A DNA stretch of 64,000 nucleotides from Emydura subglobosa (taxonomy: Eukaryota > Chordata > Testudines > Chelidae), in NCBI GenBank assembly GCA_007922225.1, contig ML679970.1, positions 24,234,631 through 24,298,630 on the forward strand, in the 5' to 3' direction. The notes beneath the pieces are model-generated. The model did no database searches, had not been told where the DNA came from, and worked only from the letters and a program-made list of their open reading frames with translations. Of this stretch, positions 35,910-46,073 are shown one piece after another (position 1 is the first letter of the stretch; every line of letters begins with the position of its first letter). The translations under genes and the position numbers were made by a program.

Positions 35910-36032
35910 GGGTGACCAGATAGCAAGTGTGAAAAAATCGGGACAGGGAATGGGGGGTAATAGATGCCTATATAAAAAAAGGCTTGAATATCAGAACCGT
36001 CCCTATAAAATCAGGACATCAGGACATCACCC
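35910..36032. mobile_element. Nested 123-bp inverted-repeat element with TA flanks
   Basis: It begins gggtgaccaga and ends catcaccc (inverted repeats gggtga/tcaccc). TA is present on both sides (35908-35909 and 36033-36034). A TA duplication is what Tc1/mariner-type transposases make. It is inserted in the outer ttttcaaaag element. Confidence 0.65.
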
Positions 36033-36079
36033 TAAAAGTGCCAAAGTCGTATTTTCAAAAGAGACTTATTTAGGAGTCT

Positions 36080-36233
36080 GGGGGTATGTNNNNNNNNNNA
36101 CCCACCTCGTGGGGTCCTACAGCCTAGGCTCCAACCTGAGCCCGAACGTCTAACTGTAATTAAACAGCCTCGACAGCCTGAGTTAGTTGGCACAGGCCTG
36201 CTGTGGGGGTCGAACTGCAGTGTAGACATACTC
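36080..36233. mobile_element. Nested 'gtgtagac' transposon containing an assembly gap
   Basis: It starts gggggtatgt, immediately before the 10 N, and ends gcagtgtagacatactc. The interior has ctgagttagttggcacaggc and ctccaacctgagcccgaac, like the copy at 26100-26268. Its true length is uncertain because of the gap. Confidence 0.65.
36090..36099. other. Assembly gap, 10 N
   Basis: Ten ambiguous bases inside a repeated transposon. A collapsed or unresolved repeat is the likely cause. Confidence 0.95.
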
Positions 36234-36485
36234 TAAGTCCCACGGACTGTTTATCAGTCGTCTGCTCCTAAATGCCTACGTCTCCTTTGAAAATCAGACT
36301 TAGGTGCTCTAGAAAACGATTGCCTACAGTAAATGCAGTACAGAAACTTTAAGAGAAGAGGTTTATTTTTCCTTTTTAATAAACATGAAAACTTTATTGG
36401 CCTTTATTTAAACCAAATGTTTGGGAAAATTGGCCACAAGCATATAACTTTCACTTAAAACGAACACTTCTGCAAGAGCAAGAAA

Positions 36486-36640
36486 AATAATATTTATATT
36501 TAGCACTTCTATAGCGCCTTCCATTTGAGAATCTCAAAGCATCTTACAAACTCAATTGAAATAAGCTTCATATTACTCCTGAGAAATAGGAAACAATGTT
36601 CCTCATTTTACAGATAAGAGAAACAAAGGCACAACATTGC
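36486..36640 (+). repeat. Old MIR-like/CORE-SINE or LINE-tail fragment
   Basis: It contains tctatagcgccttccatttg, gagaatctcaaagcatctta and, further on, ctcattttacagataagaga then aggcacaa. The order matches an ancient repeat family common to amniotes. The class is uncertain. Confidence 0.5.
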
Positions 36641-37363
36641 ACAGAAAGTCTAGGGTAGAACCCAGATATTCTGACTCCATATTGAACCATGTTTTTCCTC
36701 AAGAGATTATGCTTATTATTTTCACAGCACAAGAAAAGAACCACTCTACTATATTTCACTGTCACATTAAAATGAATATCCTATTAGTATGGAGTAGATC
36801 AGAAGGTATGTGCACAATGTTTATTACACAAAACTCACAGGATCTGAGAACTTGTGCCAAGTTTCAAGAACATCTAGACACAGTTCTGAGCAAACTTAGG
36901 CCAATTTATTATTTGATGGAAACCATGTGAAATGCAGAGTTTTCACAGATTTGGCTTAAAAATCAAGTGAAATTCAATGAGTTTTCATTCGAACCTGAAT
37001 GTCAAAGCTAAAAGACTCCCAGTAGAAAGAGATGCAAAGACAAAAAGTGAACTGAAGAAAAAGGTATTCATAATTCCCTGAAAAGAGAAACTGCAGAATT
37101 GCACGCAGCTTTATTCTGCACCCACATCAACGGAAAGACATTCCCCTGAGACTATTGCCAACTTTTCTTCTTTTTTTAAACTACAAACAAAGGCTATGAA
37201 ATCTTCAGACAGACATGAGTTCCAGACATATACACTGTACAGTTAATCTTCATTTTTAAAAATCTAAATTCTTGTAATTGATTTAATTAAAAAAAAAAGA
37301 CTTTTGCCTGGACGTTCATTTGCAATAAAGTGAACGAAAAAGGAGCAAAAATGTGAACATTTA

Positions 37364-37493
37364 GGGCCTCAATCCTGCACAGATTTATATGTACTTAACT
37401 CTATGCACTGTGATTAGCCCCACTGAAGTCAGTAGGGCTACTACCAATGCATAAAATTATGCATGTGCTTCAAGGCTTTGCAGGACTGGGGCC
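37364..37493. repeat. Small inverted-repeat element, 130 bp
   Basis: It begins gggcctcaatcctgca and ends tgcaggactggggcc, clear inverted repeats. The interior contains ccactgaagtcagtaggg. It is non-coding and probably non-autonomous. Confidence 0.7.
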
Positions 37494-37617
37494 AAAATCT
37501 CCGCCTTTCACATATAAAAGGTGCATCAAGTACAATTTAAATCCTGCTCTTTTGCTCTGAGAAGTCTCAGCATTTTCCAACTTTAGTTTCATGCTCCAGT
37601 TTTAATATTTATTATGG

Positions 37618-38009
37618 GTAAAATTTTAAAAAAAGCATCTAAGTGACTTAGCATCTAATGCTTAGTCTATAATACAAAGGTTTGCTGGCACAGGTATGTC
37701 AGTTAGGAGTGTAGGGAAAAAAATCATACCCACCAGCAGACATAGCTATGGTGGCAAAACCCCTGGCATAGACGCAACCATGGTGACAGAAAAGTGCTTC
37801 ATCAATTTAGCCAATGTCATTCAGGGAAGCAGCATAGCTATGTTGGCAGAAGAATGCCTGTCAACTTACAATGAGCCTCCAACTGGTGAGCTCTGCTAGG
37901 ATAGCTATGCTGGCATAGCTATCCCAGCAAAGGTTCTGTGGTGTAGACAAGCCTTGAAAAATCAATGGGATTTAGAGCCCTAAATCACTTAGATGTTTTT
38001 GAAATTTGT
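37618..38009. mobile_element. 'ttttcaaaag' element interrupted by a nested transposon
   Basis: The left end, gtaaaattttaaaaaaagcatc, and the complement of the right end (gatgtttttgaaatttgtac at 37993-38009 or so) are inverted repeats of the family seen at 52985-53695. The insert at 37665-37953 splits it. Confidence 0.65.
37665..37953. mobile_element. Nested 'gtgtagac' transposon, 289 bp
   Basis: It starts gtctataatacaaagg and ends gtggtgtagacaagcc. It is flanked by tta (37662-37664) and ttg (37954-37956), compatible with a worn 3-base duplication. The interior repeats the phrase catagctatg several times. Confidence 0.6.
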
Positions 38010-38724
38010 ACCTGTTCAGCCTAACCTACCTGAGCACAAAAGAAGACCTGTGAGATCTCTTGACTTTCATTGACTCCTGGGGGTTCAACGGGTTGTGAGT
38101 CACAAGATTTGGGACACCATCTTGCACAAATCCAAAAATCAATGGGATCTGCCCCTGGAATGACCTTTTACAGAAGTGCTACAAATCCTTTTTGGAACCC
38201 TCTTTGAAGATGCACAAGACTAATTGTTTAGCACCACTCCAGCTCCTGTTCATCTCCACTGATACTACTAGCCAGAACTATAAGAGTGCTCCCTCCTCCC
38301 TTGAATCTGCTGTCAGTTTCATCTTAAAAGCTAAGGAAGCAGTCAGCATCAGCAGCTTCTACAGAAGCACAAGAAGACTGCCAGCCATTAAACTGCCATA
38401 TTTTCATCTATGCTAACCAGAGCAACCACCAGTGAGATTCCAGCCGGATTGCACAGGCAGCCCTAATGCAATCCCAATAAAATTGATAAGTATCAATATT
38501 AGACTGACTTCCTAGTGCATCCTCCAGACTCTTCCCTTCTACAACTCATGCTCCTCCCTCCAGTTTCCATGAAGGTTGAAATGTGGGGGCGGGGTGGGTG
38601 GATGGGTAATATTTTCTAACCAGCTCTACCATTTGGCTTTCTTCTCCCTCTGGCGGAAAGCAACTTGGACCCCGACTGTTCAAAGTATAAGGCACAGATG
38701 AACTAATGCACCCATGCAGAGCCA
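38010..38724. other. Intronic stretch, no gene seen
   Basis: Moderately GC-rich, non-coding sequence. No family is recognised. Confidence 0.5.
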
Positions 38725-39285
38725 CAATGGATGTGTCTACAATGCTACGTAAGCAGAATTAGTAGAATCCAAGTTAGCAGACTCTGGGTTTGTTAATCTA
38801 AGGTTTGAGTGTCTTCATTCATTTGTAATCCCAGGTCAGGAATTGTTGGACTCTGAGTCCCACCCTGGGGCTCCAGCATCTACACTGCATTATGCAGGCC
38901 CAAGTCCAACCACCTATATCCCAGACTTCCTATCGCCCTCCCAAAATTTGGCCACTCTAACCCTTTCTTCATGGAGCAGTGTGGGAAAATGTGACTGTGC
39001 ACCAAACTTGACTGTCCAGAGGACAAAAAGTCAACTCGATGGATTATGGGATACTTTTGGCAGATTCCCAGAGCACAAGTGCTGAGGGGCTGTATCTACA
39101 TTGAAAAGCAATATCACTTGAACACTGGGTCCCTGCTTGACGCAGGCTTGGACCTTTCAGCCCCTTGGCAGCCTGGGTCCGAGTCCTTGGTTAGCGCAAT
39201 TTGTGTGTAGACAAAAGGGGGTTTAGGCTTGAGCCTGAGTTCAGATCCTGGGCTTACACTGCAGTGTAGACATACCCAATGACTT
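38725..39285. mobile_element. One or two related 'gtgtagac'/'tctacac' transposon copies
   Basis: Family motifs are ggatgtgtctacaatgct near 38730, gggctgtatctacattg near 39088, gtgtgtagaca near 39210 and gcagtgtagacataccc ending near 39281. The spacing suggests one element inserted near another. Individual ends are not resolved. Confidence 0.5.
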
Positions 39286-41235
39286 CAAATGTCTATGCAC
39301 AGGCACAATAGACCACTTGTGCCTTGTGTATTGCAGAATTGGGGCTCTAATTACTATTCTCCTACAAATCAGAAAGCAACAGGTGAGCCACATGCTGCAA
39401 CTTGCAATACTCTTGATACGAACTGCAACTCTGAACAATGAATTAAACATTACACAAGTTTCTTCTTTCCAAACATGATAACCAAAAGTTATTAAATACT
39501 GAACAACAAGGAGAACGGGACAGACTTATTCATGGCTCTCAAACAACAACATCAATTGCAATGTTTTGATTTCGGGGGACTGGGGTTGTTTGTTTGTTTT
39601 TAAACAGTATGTTAAATTAATATTGTTAACCACACCCAAAATAAAAATAAATAAAGAGCGCGCGCATGCAACATTATTGAGTTTATTTGGAAGTAAAATG
39701 AGAGATGAGCTGTTGAGCAAATGAACATATACAAATCCCCTTCAACGGTTTTATGACTCTCTCGTGTAATATAGCAATCTGGTCAGTTAAGCCTGAAGTT
39801 GGAACAACAAGACCATGTAGATGAGTTAATTTAATAAAAGCAACACATGTCTCTGGAGCCACAGAGTTCTGCCGAAAAGAAACAACTGCATCTATTTTAT
39901 TCATAAAAACTCTTCATTTAAAAATTGTTTCAAGATTATGTAGCAAAATAAAGTAGTAATAATAATAAAAAGATGTGGATTCAAATATGGTTTGCACAAA
40001 ACAAAAACATTAAACCTAACCAGGGTTTTTTCAACTTTTAGATACATGCAAACATACCAGGCAATTCTCATATATTCCATCCTCAGATACAAATCCAGAA
40101 TCTTACCAAGACATTGTAATGATCAGGATGATTTACAGGTTTAAAGAGTTATTCAAAACAGTGCATGCATTCTTCTTTTTTAATTATATCCAGTTGGGGG
40201 GTTTTGAATTTTGAGTACTTCATCTTTGATTCTTTCTTGCATCACACTTCTACTGAATTATGTTGATTTTATTGTTAAAATACAGAAATATAGAAAATGA
40301 ACTTTAATAAATGTCAGTTTTGTAGAATAGCACTCTTGTGATCTTTTGCGTCTTGATCAACAAACCTGAACCCCATGAAAAGAAAACATGCCGAGAGAGC
40401 CGTACAAGACAATTGACCAGACATGTCTCAAATTCCCTATACATATTTGGCTGAGCGGGGTTAATATAGATTTTATAGGTTTAAAGTGTAGTAGTGTCAT
40501 ATATCTTTATATGTACCAAGCATAAATAATCACTGATTTAAACAAGTAAATGATTGTCTTAAATTATAATAAGTGAATACTAATGCCTAACAACATACTA
40601 TATAAAAATGAATATTACATAAAAGAGTTCAGACTTGGAGACATAAAGGTAATAAATAAAGTCAGGCCAACAACAACAAAAATAACAGCAGCATCACAAG
40701 TATAGCTTTTATAAAATTAATTTGTCAGAATTAAATCATAAAAATAGTCCACATTCTGTACTGTTATCCCATCTATTATGTGATATTTTAAACAAGCCAT
40801 TCCTGCTAAATTAGAATCTGAAATATTTACGGAAAAATTTACTGGTTTGATTATTCTGCTGTAGCCTTCATTATGAGTTTAATCTTAATTTCTGAATTAT
40901 GATCAGACCATCGCAGGCTTTAAGACTTTATCAAGGCAACCGAAGCCATAATTTACATTTTCAGAACAGATGAGCATTATTTATATTCCAGAAGGAATTT
41001 GTCTGGCATTTTCATCTAACCTGAATTAAAACTGAACAACGCTTTCAGCAAAGGTGGTCCTGCTCATCCAGGTAATCAAAGGCATGAAATTCTAGTTTGA
41101 AAATTAATCTGGCTGACTGAATAACTTGTAGTTTTATTAATTGTCAGCCCCACTAACCAGCATGTTTCTCATTATATTTACATGTTATTTAAGAGGGCAC
41201 AGGTAGGAAATGTGGAGCATGCATGTAGGAGGTGA
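39286..41235. other. AT-rich intronic stretch, largely repeat-free
   Basis: No transposon or exon is recognised. Simple-sequence patches occur near 39645-39668 (aataaataaa then gcgcgcgc). The part from 40740 to 41100 lacks repeat signatures and is listed among the findings. Confidence 0.5.
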
Positions 41236-41239
41236 TGTT

Positions 41240-41473
41240 GTTTAAGGAATATGAGTCTGAAGAATCAGATGTTCTCTGAAGCAGCATTTCATAAGTATAT
41301 CATGATTAGTGAAACTGCAGTCAGAGTGTCCATTTTCACATGGTGGATCAGGGAACATGGGAAGATAGGCTGAAAGCAACTCAGCCACATGGACAGAGCA
41401 TTCCATAAGGTTTAATAAAGTTCCCATTTGTTCAACTTAACCTGCATTCAGCTTCACTCTTTGCTAATGAAAC
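41240..41473 (+). repeat. 5' LTR of the Ty3/gypsy element
   Basis: Its 3' part (gcaactcagccac, then tttgttcaacttaacctgca and tgaaac) matches the end of the 3' LTR. The left boundary is approximate. It is followed by ctggcggcagcatctgagc, the likely primer-binding region. Confidence 0.75.
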
Positions 41474-42416
41474 CTGGCGGCAGCATCTGAGCTGTGAATT
41501 CTCTGAAATGCAGCAGCTGGCAGACTAAGCCATAGAACTTGGTCTAAAGCCCCTCTGAGTCCCGAATGTTGCAGATTCAAACCTCGCCCAGCAACGGACC
41601 TGGTGGAAGGAGGCATTCACACTGTACACAGTCTTAGCCACGCAGGAGAATCATGACAACAGCAGGAAAGTAGAACGGTTACTTTACCTTACTGGGGAAC
41701 TAGGCAGAAAAATTCACACTACTCTGAAGCTAACCACTGCCTCATAGCAGTCCTAGTAGCCCTGAGGACTAATCCCCCACAACACAAAACAAGACAGATA
41801 TTTTTACTAAAGACCTGTCCAAAGGGGAGTGGACAGACCCCTATGTTACAGCCTTACGCACACTGACCGCTACATGCAATTTTGAAGACTTGACATTCTC
41901 ACTAATTCAGGACAGGATATTCTGCAGCACTCTGGGACCATCACTTGCCAAAGTGGCTCCTTCCAAAAGGTGATCACATATTAGACAGAGGCTTTGACAT
42001 GGGGCGTGCAGAGGCAGCCATAAGAGAAAGGATGGAAGCCCTACGATGCACAACACATCCAGAAATACATGCAGTGAGACAACAACAAAGGAGAGCAAGT
42101 GATCAGGGTTCTATACCCTTAAGTGAGATGCATTTATGGTGAGAGACAGCATGAGCAGGTAATGGAGGAGTCCCCACACCAGGATAGCATCTCAAGGAAT
42201 GCAGCAAGTTGAACCATTTTAGCAGCATGTGCAAGAGCAGAGGAAAATTTCAGAAAAATTGCAGTCAGACTTCTGCAAGGGGTGGGGGGGAGTGACATAT
42301 CAGAAAGTGGTGATGACATAATGACTCTGTCCTTGTGTCTGAGAGTATATCAGGTTCAGGCTGTCAGGCAGGAAAGCAACAAGGGACAATACCAACCTCT
42401 ATGCATGCAACAATGG

Positions 42417-42600
42417 TAACAGGAAAATGCTCTGTGTGATTTCAGCTGGACAATGGGGCCTCCTGAAATGTGATTCCTTAGAGTGAATTTGATTCAAACA
42501 CACCTTTTACAAAGAGCAGGCACACTCTAATAATGTATAATGACAGCATAAGGCAGCCTGTAAGGAAATGTGACCTCATAGTAACTAACTTGGAAAAAAA
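42417..42600 (+). pseudogene. Ty3/gypsy aspartic protease remnant
   Basis: One frame reads VTGKCSV, stop, FQLDNGAS (42441-42464), stop, NVIP. This is the retroviral-type aspartic protease signature, whose usual active-site triplet is DSG or DTG; here it is DNG. The following segment TPFTKSRHTLIMYNDSIRQP is typical of the protease downstream part. Several in-frame stops make it inactive. Confidence 0.7.
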
Positions 42601-42989
42601 CAGTCAGCACTAACCAAAGTTTGCGATGGTCGATGATAAGCATCACAGACCCCCTGGATCAGATTAGGGCGCAGCATCAAAACTTTATAGCTGCAGTGCT
42701 ACAAAAGAGGGAGTTCCAGAAACAATGGGAGACAGTTGTATCAGTAAATGGGGATGTTTTCAAAGGCAATGGGTGCGTGGAAGGAAAGGGGTGATTGGAA
42801 GTAAACTCCTCAGTGGAACCTGTGTGTGTATCACAAGGAAAATTCCAGGGGCAGCTATGTCATTCAGTACACAAAGAGCTCAAAAGTCTGTGAAGCAGGG
42901 GTATAATAGCACCTGTAGAGGCCAATACAGCCTGAGTAAGCAGCATGATGGTGGCAAAGATCCCAAAGCCAGGCACTGAAAGGATGCCA

Positions 42990-43370
42990 CTGTCCACGGT
43001 TGACTATCCACAATTGCTGACATCTTGTCAGAGCTCTACAAAGCCAGAATCTTCCTGGTCTGTGATGTGAGGAATGGGTTTTGGCATGAGCTTGGATAAA
43101 GAGTTCGGCATGCTGACAAACTTTGCAACAGCATTCGGTTTCTACAGATGGCTGTGCATGCAGATGAGCATAAGCCTAGCACCATAAGTGTTCAAGAGAA
43201 GACTCACCCAAGCACTGGAATAGCTGGAAAATAATAGCAGGTGGGATCCTAGTTGTATAATGATACAGAAGCTAAATGATAAATGACAGAAAACCACAAG
43301 CTTTTCTACAGTGATGCAGAAACAAGAACATAAACCTTCAACCTAGAAAAAGTGTGACTCCAACAGCACG
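42990..43370 (+). pseudogene. Ty3/gypsy reverse transcriptase remnant
   Basis: SELYKARIFLVCDVRNGFWH at 43028-43087 is the palm motif with the first catalytic Asp. Downstream, worn versions of the LAP-VF block (near 43170-43190) are seen in shifted frames. The second catalytic motif (xxDD) is not preserved as an open segment. Confidence 0.75.
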
Positions 43371-43373
43371 TAC

Positions 43374-43970
43374 ATTGGACATTTGCTCACAGAAGAGGGT
43401 CTGAAAGTGGATCCCAACAAAATCAAGGCAGTCAGAGATATGCCTGCACCAGTGGATTTAAAAGGGACACAGCACTTCATAAGAATGATACATTTTCCAT
43501 CCAAGTTCTCTCCACTCCTGGCAACAGTAGCAGAATCCATATGTCAGCGCACAAGGCAGGATGTGGAGTGGGACTGGGCAGGTCCCCAACAGCAAGTGTT
43601 TGATATGCTGAAACAAATGAAAACGGATGCCCCTGCCCTGAAATACCACTAGGTAGGAGAGTTACTGACACACCTATGTGATTAACTGGAGAAAGGATTA
43701 GGTGTAGCTCTTTTGAAGGAGCAGGCACTTATCCCAGCAGAGCCCTGTCAGAGAAAAAATGCTTCTGGTTGTGGTATCTGGAGTGGAGCAATTCCAACAA
43801 CACACCTATGGTCATCCAGTAATCATGCAGTCAGACCACAGAACCCTAGAGACAATCATGGCAAAGCTCCTTCTTAGTGCTCCAAAGAGATTGTGGAGCA
43901 CATTGATGCACCTCCATGCCACCAAACAGAAATCAGATGTTCTTCAGAATGATTACTGGTGTTAGCTGAC
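43374..43970 (+). pseudogene. Ty3/gypsy RT thumb/connection and RNase H remnant
   Basis: The open segment 43383-43652 begins MLTEEGLKVDPNKIKAVRDM and continues through a VDLKGTQHFIRMI block and a WAGPQQQVFDMLKQMK block. This is the classic stretch between the RT and RNase H domains of Ty3/gypsy elements. A worn RNase H follows, with VIMQSDHRTLETIM at about 43822-43863 (the usual reading is TDHKPL). Stops separate the pieces. Confidence 0.8.
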
Positions 43971-44339
43971 ACCTTGAGCAGGGCATATATACCCAGCATC
44001 AGCAATTTGGGGAAGGGGATCAGGACATAGTGCAGCAAGTTAATGGATTCTATCTTCCAGTTTCAACAACAAAGCTGACGGAAATCAAAGAGGCTAAAGA
44101 AAAGGACATTCCGCTACAGCCAGTCAAACCGCTACAGGCAGACAAAAGCTGAGTACTAAGCAGGAGCAGAGCCATACTTTCAAATTAAATATGAGCTGAG
44201 AATGTAGGATGGAATCATATTTTGAGGACTGAGCTGTTGTTCATTAAGAAAGGATGTCATGCAAATACATGCCTCACACCTGGCCACTGACAGCTGTCTT
44301 AGGCTACAGAGTGTATTTACTGGTCAGGAATGAATACAC

Positions 44340-44792
44340 AGTTCCACTCCTTAATAAAAGGATGGGACACCTACCAGTCATGTGATAACTGCCAGCAGAA
44401 AGAGACACTCTTACCAAATCAGCTGCTCACCAAACCATGGGAAATGGTGGAAGTGGACTTATTTACCTTAATGGAAAAGCAGTACTTGATTACAGTGGGC
44501 TAACTATTCTGATTTTTGAGAGGTCAATTCGCCACCTAATACAAGAAGCACGCCAGTGACTGGCAAAATTAAGGCCCACTTTGCAAAATATCGCACTATG
44601 GACACTGTATTCACTGACGACAGACTCCAATTTGCCTTGGTAGAATTAAAGGAATTTGCACACATAAGGGAGTTTGACCACCATACCTCCTCCTCAGAAT
44701 ACCACCAGAGTAATGGCAAGGCAAAGTCAGTTGTGAAAACAGCTAAGGACTGGTACATAAGCATATTTCTCCTGGTTCAGACTCCTTGTTAG
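44340..44792 (+). pseudogene. Ty3/gypsy integrase remnant
   Basis: The open segment 44556-44792 carries IKAHFAKYRTMDTVFTDDRL, then FAHIREFDHHTSSSEYHQSN and GKAKSVVKTAK. This follows the integrase core in order. The glutamate expected after NGKA in the D,D35E triad is Lys here, so the core lacks a catalytic residue even where it is open. Upstream, 44340-44420 holds a worn zinc-binding region (SCDNCQQK in one frame). Confidence 0.8.
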
Positions 44793-45384
44793 CATTTTTG
44801 GCACACAGGAATACTCCCATAACTGGAGGGGTCCAAAACAATCCAGCACAGACACTGATGAGGTGAATCCTGATACCAATGAGAGGAGAGCTGTTACAAC
44901 CAGAAGGATGGAGATAACACCAAGAGGAATTGGCTAACAATCAGAGAATACAAACAGAGTACAACAGGTCAGCCAAGAACCTACCCTGGAAACAGCCACT
45001 TGTGTGAGGACCCATCCATTAGAGAGACACTAGAAGAAGTGGACTAAAGGAGTCATGAGGGGTGCAGTGGCACCCAAGCCATAGGAGATGACTATACAAG
45101 AGGGACAAGTGGGCCAAAGGAACAGAAAACATGTATGAGCCAGCCGACAACACCCAGAGAGAGCCTACAAAGTTTATCACAGAACACAGAGACAGAACTA
45201 TCTGGAGGCCAACCTTCATGGAGGAAGGTGATTTCACAGAGAGAGAGAGTTTGCTAGATTCAGATACAGGTTACAGGAAAACACAGACAAGTCACTTCTG
45301 GTGTGACTGCCTGTTGAGGATATCAAACCATCTCAAAGGTCATGTAACCAGCTGAGTCTATGATAAAGACTCCACCTAAGCTAT

Positions 45385-45686
45385 CTGTTAGCAATCTCTG
45401 GCCACAGGAATATGGGGTGGAGGTCTAGGCATCAATTATTTGCTTTTAATGTTTATATTAAATGTTTGTAATATAGGGAAGAGGTATCATGATCAGTGGG
45501 ACTGGAGTCAGAAAGGCCATGATCTCTGGAGGGATTGTTATTCACAGGATACCTGGGAAATGATTGGAATGGTTGGAATTGGGCTGGAAGCAACTTAGCC
45601 ACTTGAATAGAGCAGTCCACAGAGTTTAATATAATTCCACTTGTTCAACTTAACCTACATTCATCTTCTCTATTTGCAAGTGAAAC
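45385..45686 (+). repeat. 3' LTR of the Ty3/gypsy element
   Basis: This is the counterpart of 41240-41473: gcaacttagccac, then cttgttcaacttaacctaca and tgaaac. It is preceded by a purine-rich patch (aatatggggtggagg) that could be a worn polypurine tract or lie within the LTR start. The left end is approximate. Confidence 0.75.
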
Positions 45687-45750
45687 AATAAGGATGCCTG
45701 CAAGGAATCTAGGAAAACGGCAAAGGGCTGCCCAAATACATAGGGTAGAT

Positions 45751-46065
45751 CAGGGGCTTTCAAACTGGGGGGTCGAGACCTGTCAAGGGGGTGTGAGGTT
45801 ATTATGGGGGGGTCAGGAGCTGTCAGCCCCAACACATGCCATGCATAGCTGACAGCCAGAATCCTGCAGAGTTGGCTGGCCGGAGAGTAGCGGCTGCTGA
45901 CCTGGTGCTCTGAAGGCATCACCACCCCCAGCAGCAGCGCAGAAATAAGGGTGGCATAGCACGGGGAGATGGGTGTGATGGGGAGGTCATCACTTTTTGG
46001 GGGGGTCATCACAGCCTGAAATATTTTCAAGGGGGATCCCAGAAAAAAAAAGTTTGAGAACCCTG
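45751..46065. mobile_element. hAT-type non-autonomous transposon, 315 bp, with 8-bp target duplication
   Basis: The terminal inverted repeats are caggggctttcaaact and agtttgagaaccctg. The element is flanked on both sides by the identical octamer gggtagat (45743-45750 and 46066-46073). An 8-bp duplication with CAGGG-type ends is diagnostic of the hAT superfamily. The interior has no transposase. It sits 64 bp beyond the 3' LTR of the gypsy element. Confidence 0.9.
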
Positions 46066-46073
46066 GGGTAGAT

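Larger units (their letters stand above)
35884..36320. mobile_element. 'ttttcaaaag' inverted-repeat element carrying two nested insertions
   Basis: The outer element begins gtaaaaaaaatttcaaaagc and ends in a worn complement near ttaggtgctctagaaaacga. It contains internal ttttcaaaag/cctaaat/ctcctttgaaaat blocks, as at 52985-53695. It is interrupted by a 123-bp element (35910-36032) and a second insert (about 36080-36233) that includes the 10-N gap. Confidence 0.6.
41240..45686 (+). mobile_element. Degenerate Ty3/gypsy LTR retrotransposon
   Basis: Two direct terminal repeats flank pol remnants in the canonical Ty3/gypsy order: protease (42417-42600), reverse transcriptase (42990-43370), RT connection and RNase H (43374-43970), integrase (44340-44790). 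The last 105 bp of the two LTRs are about 82% alike by eye, so the insertion is old. All domains are broken by stops and frame changes. Total length is about 4.4 kb. The element is in the opposite orientation to CACNA2D3 transcription. The target duplication is not recognisable. Confidence 0.85.

Noticed and set aside
41519..41600. tRNA-like A-box and B-box resemblance just inside the gypsy element
   Set aside because: tggcagactaag and gattcaaacc resemble Pol III boxes, but the T-arm does not pair and the site lies in the leader of an LTR element, so a tRNA gene is not supported.
45650..46030. 126-codon minus-strand open frame
   Set aside because: It spans the LTR end and the hAT element, two unrelated repeats, so it cannot be a single gene.
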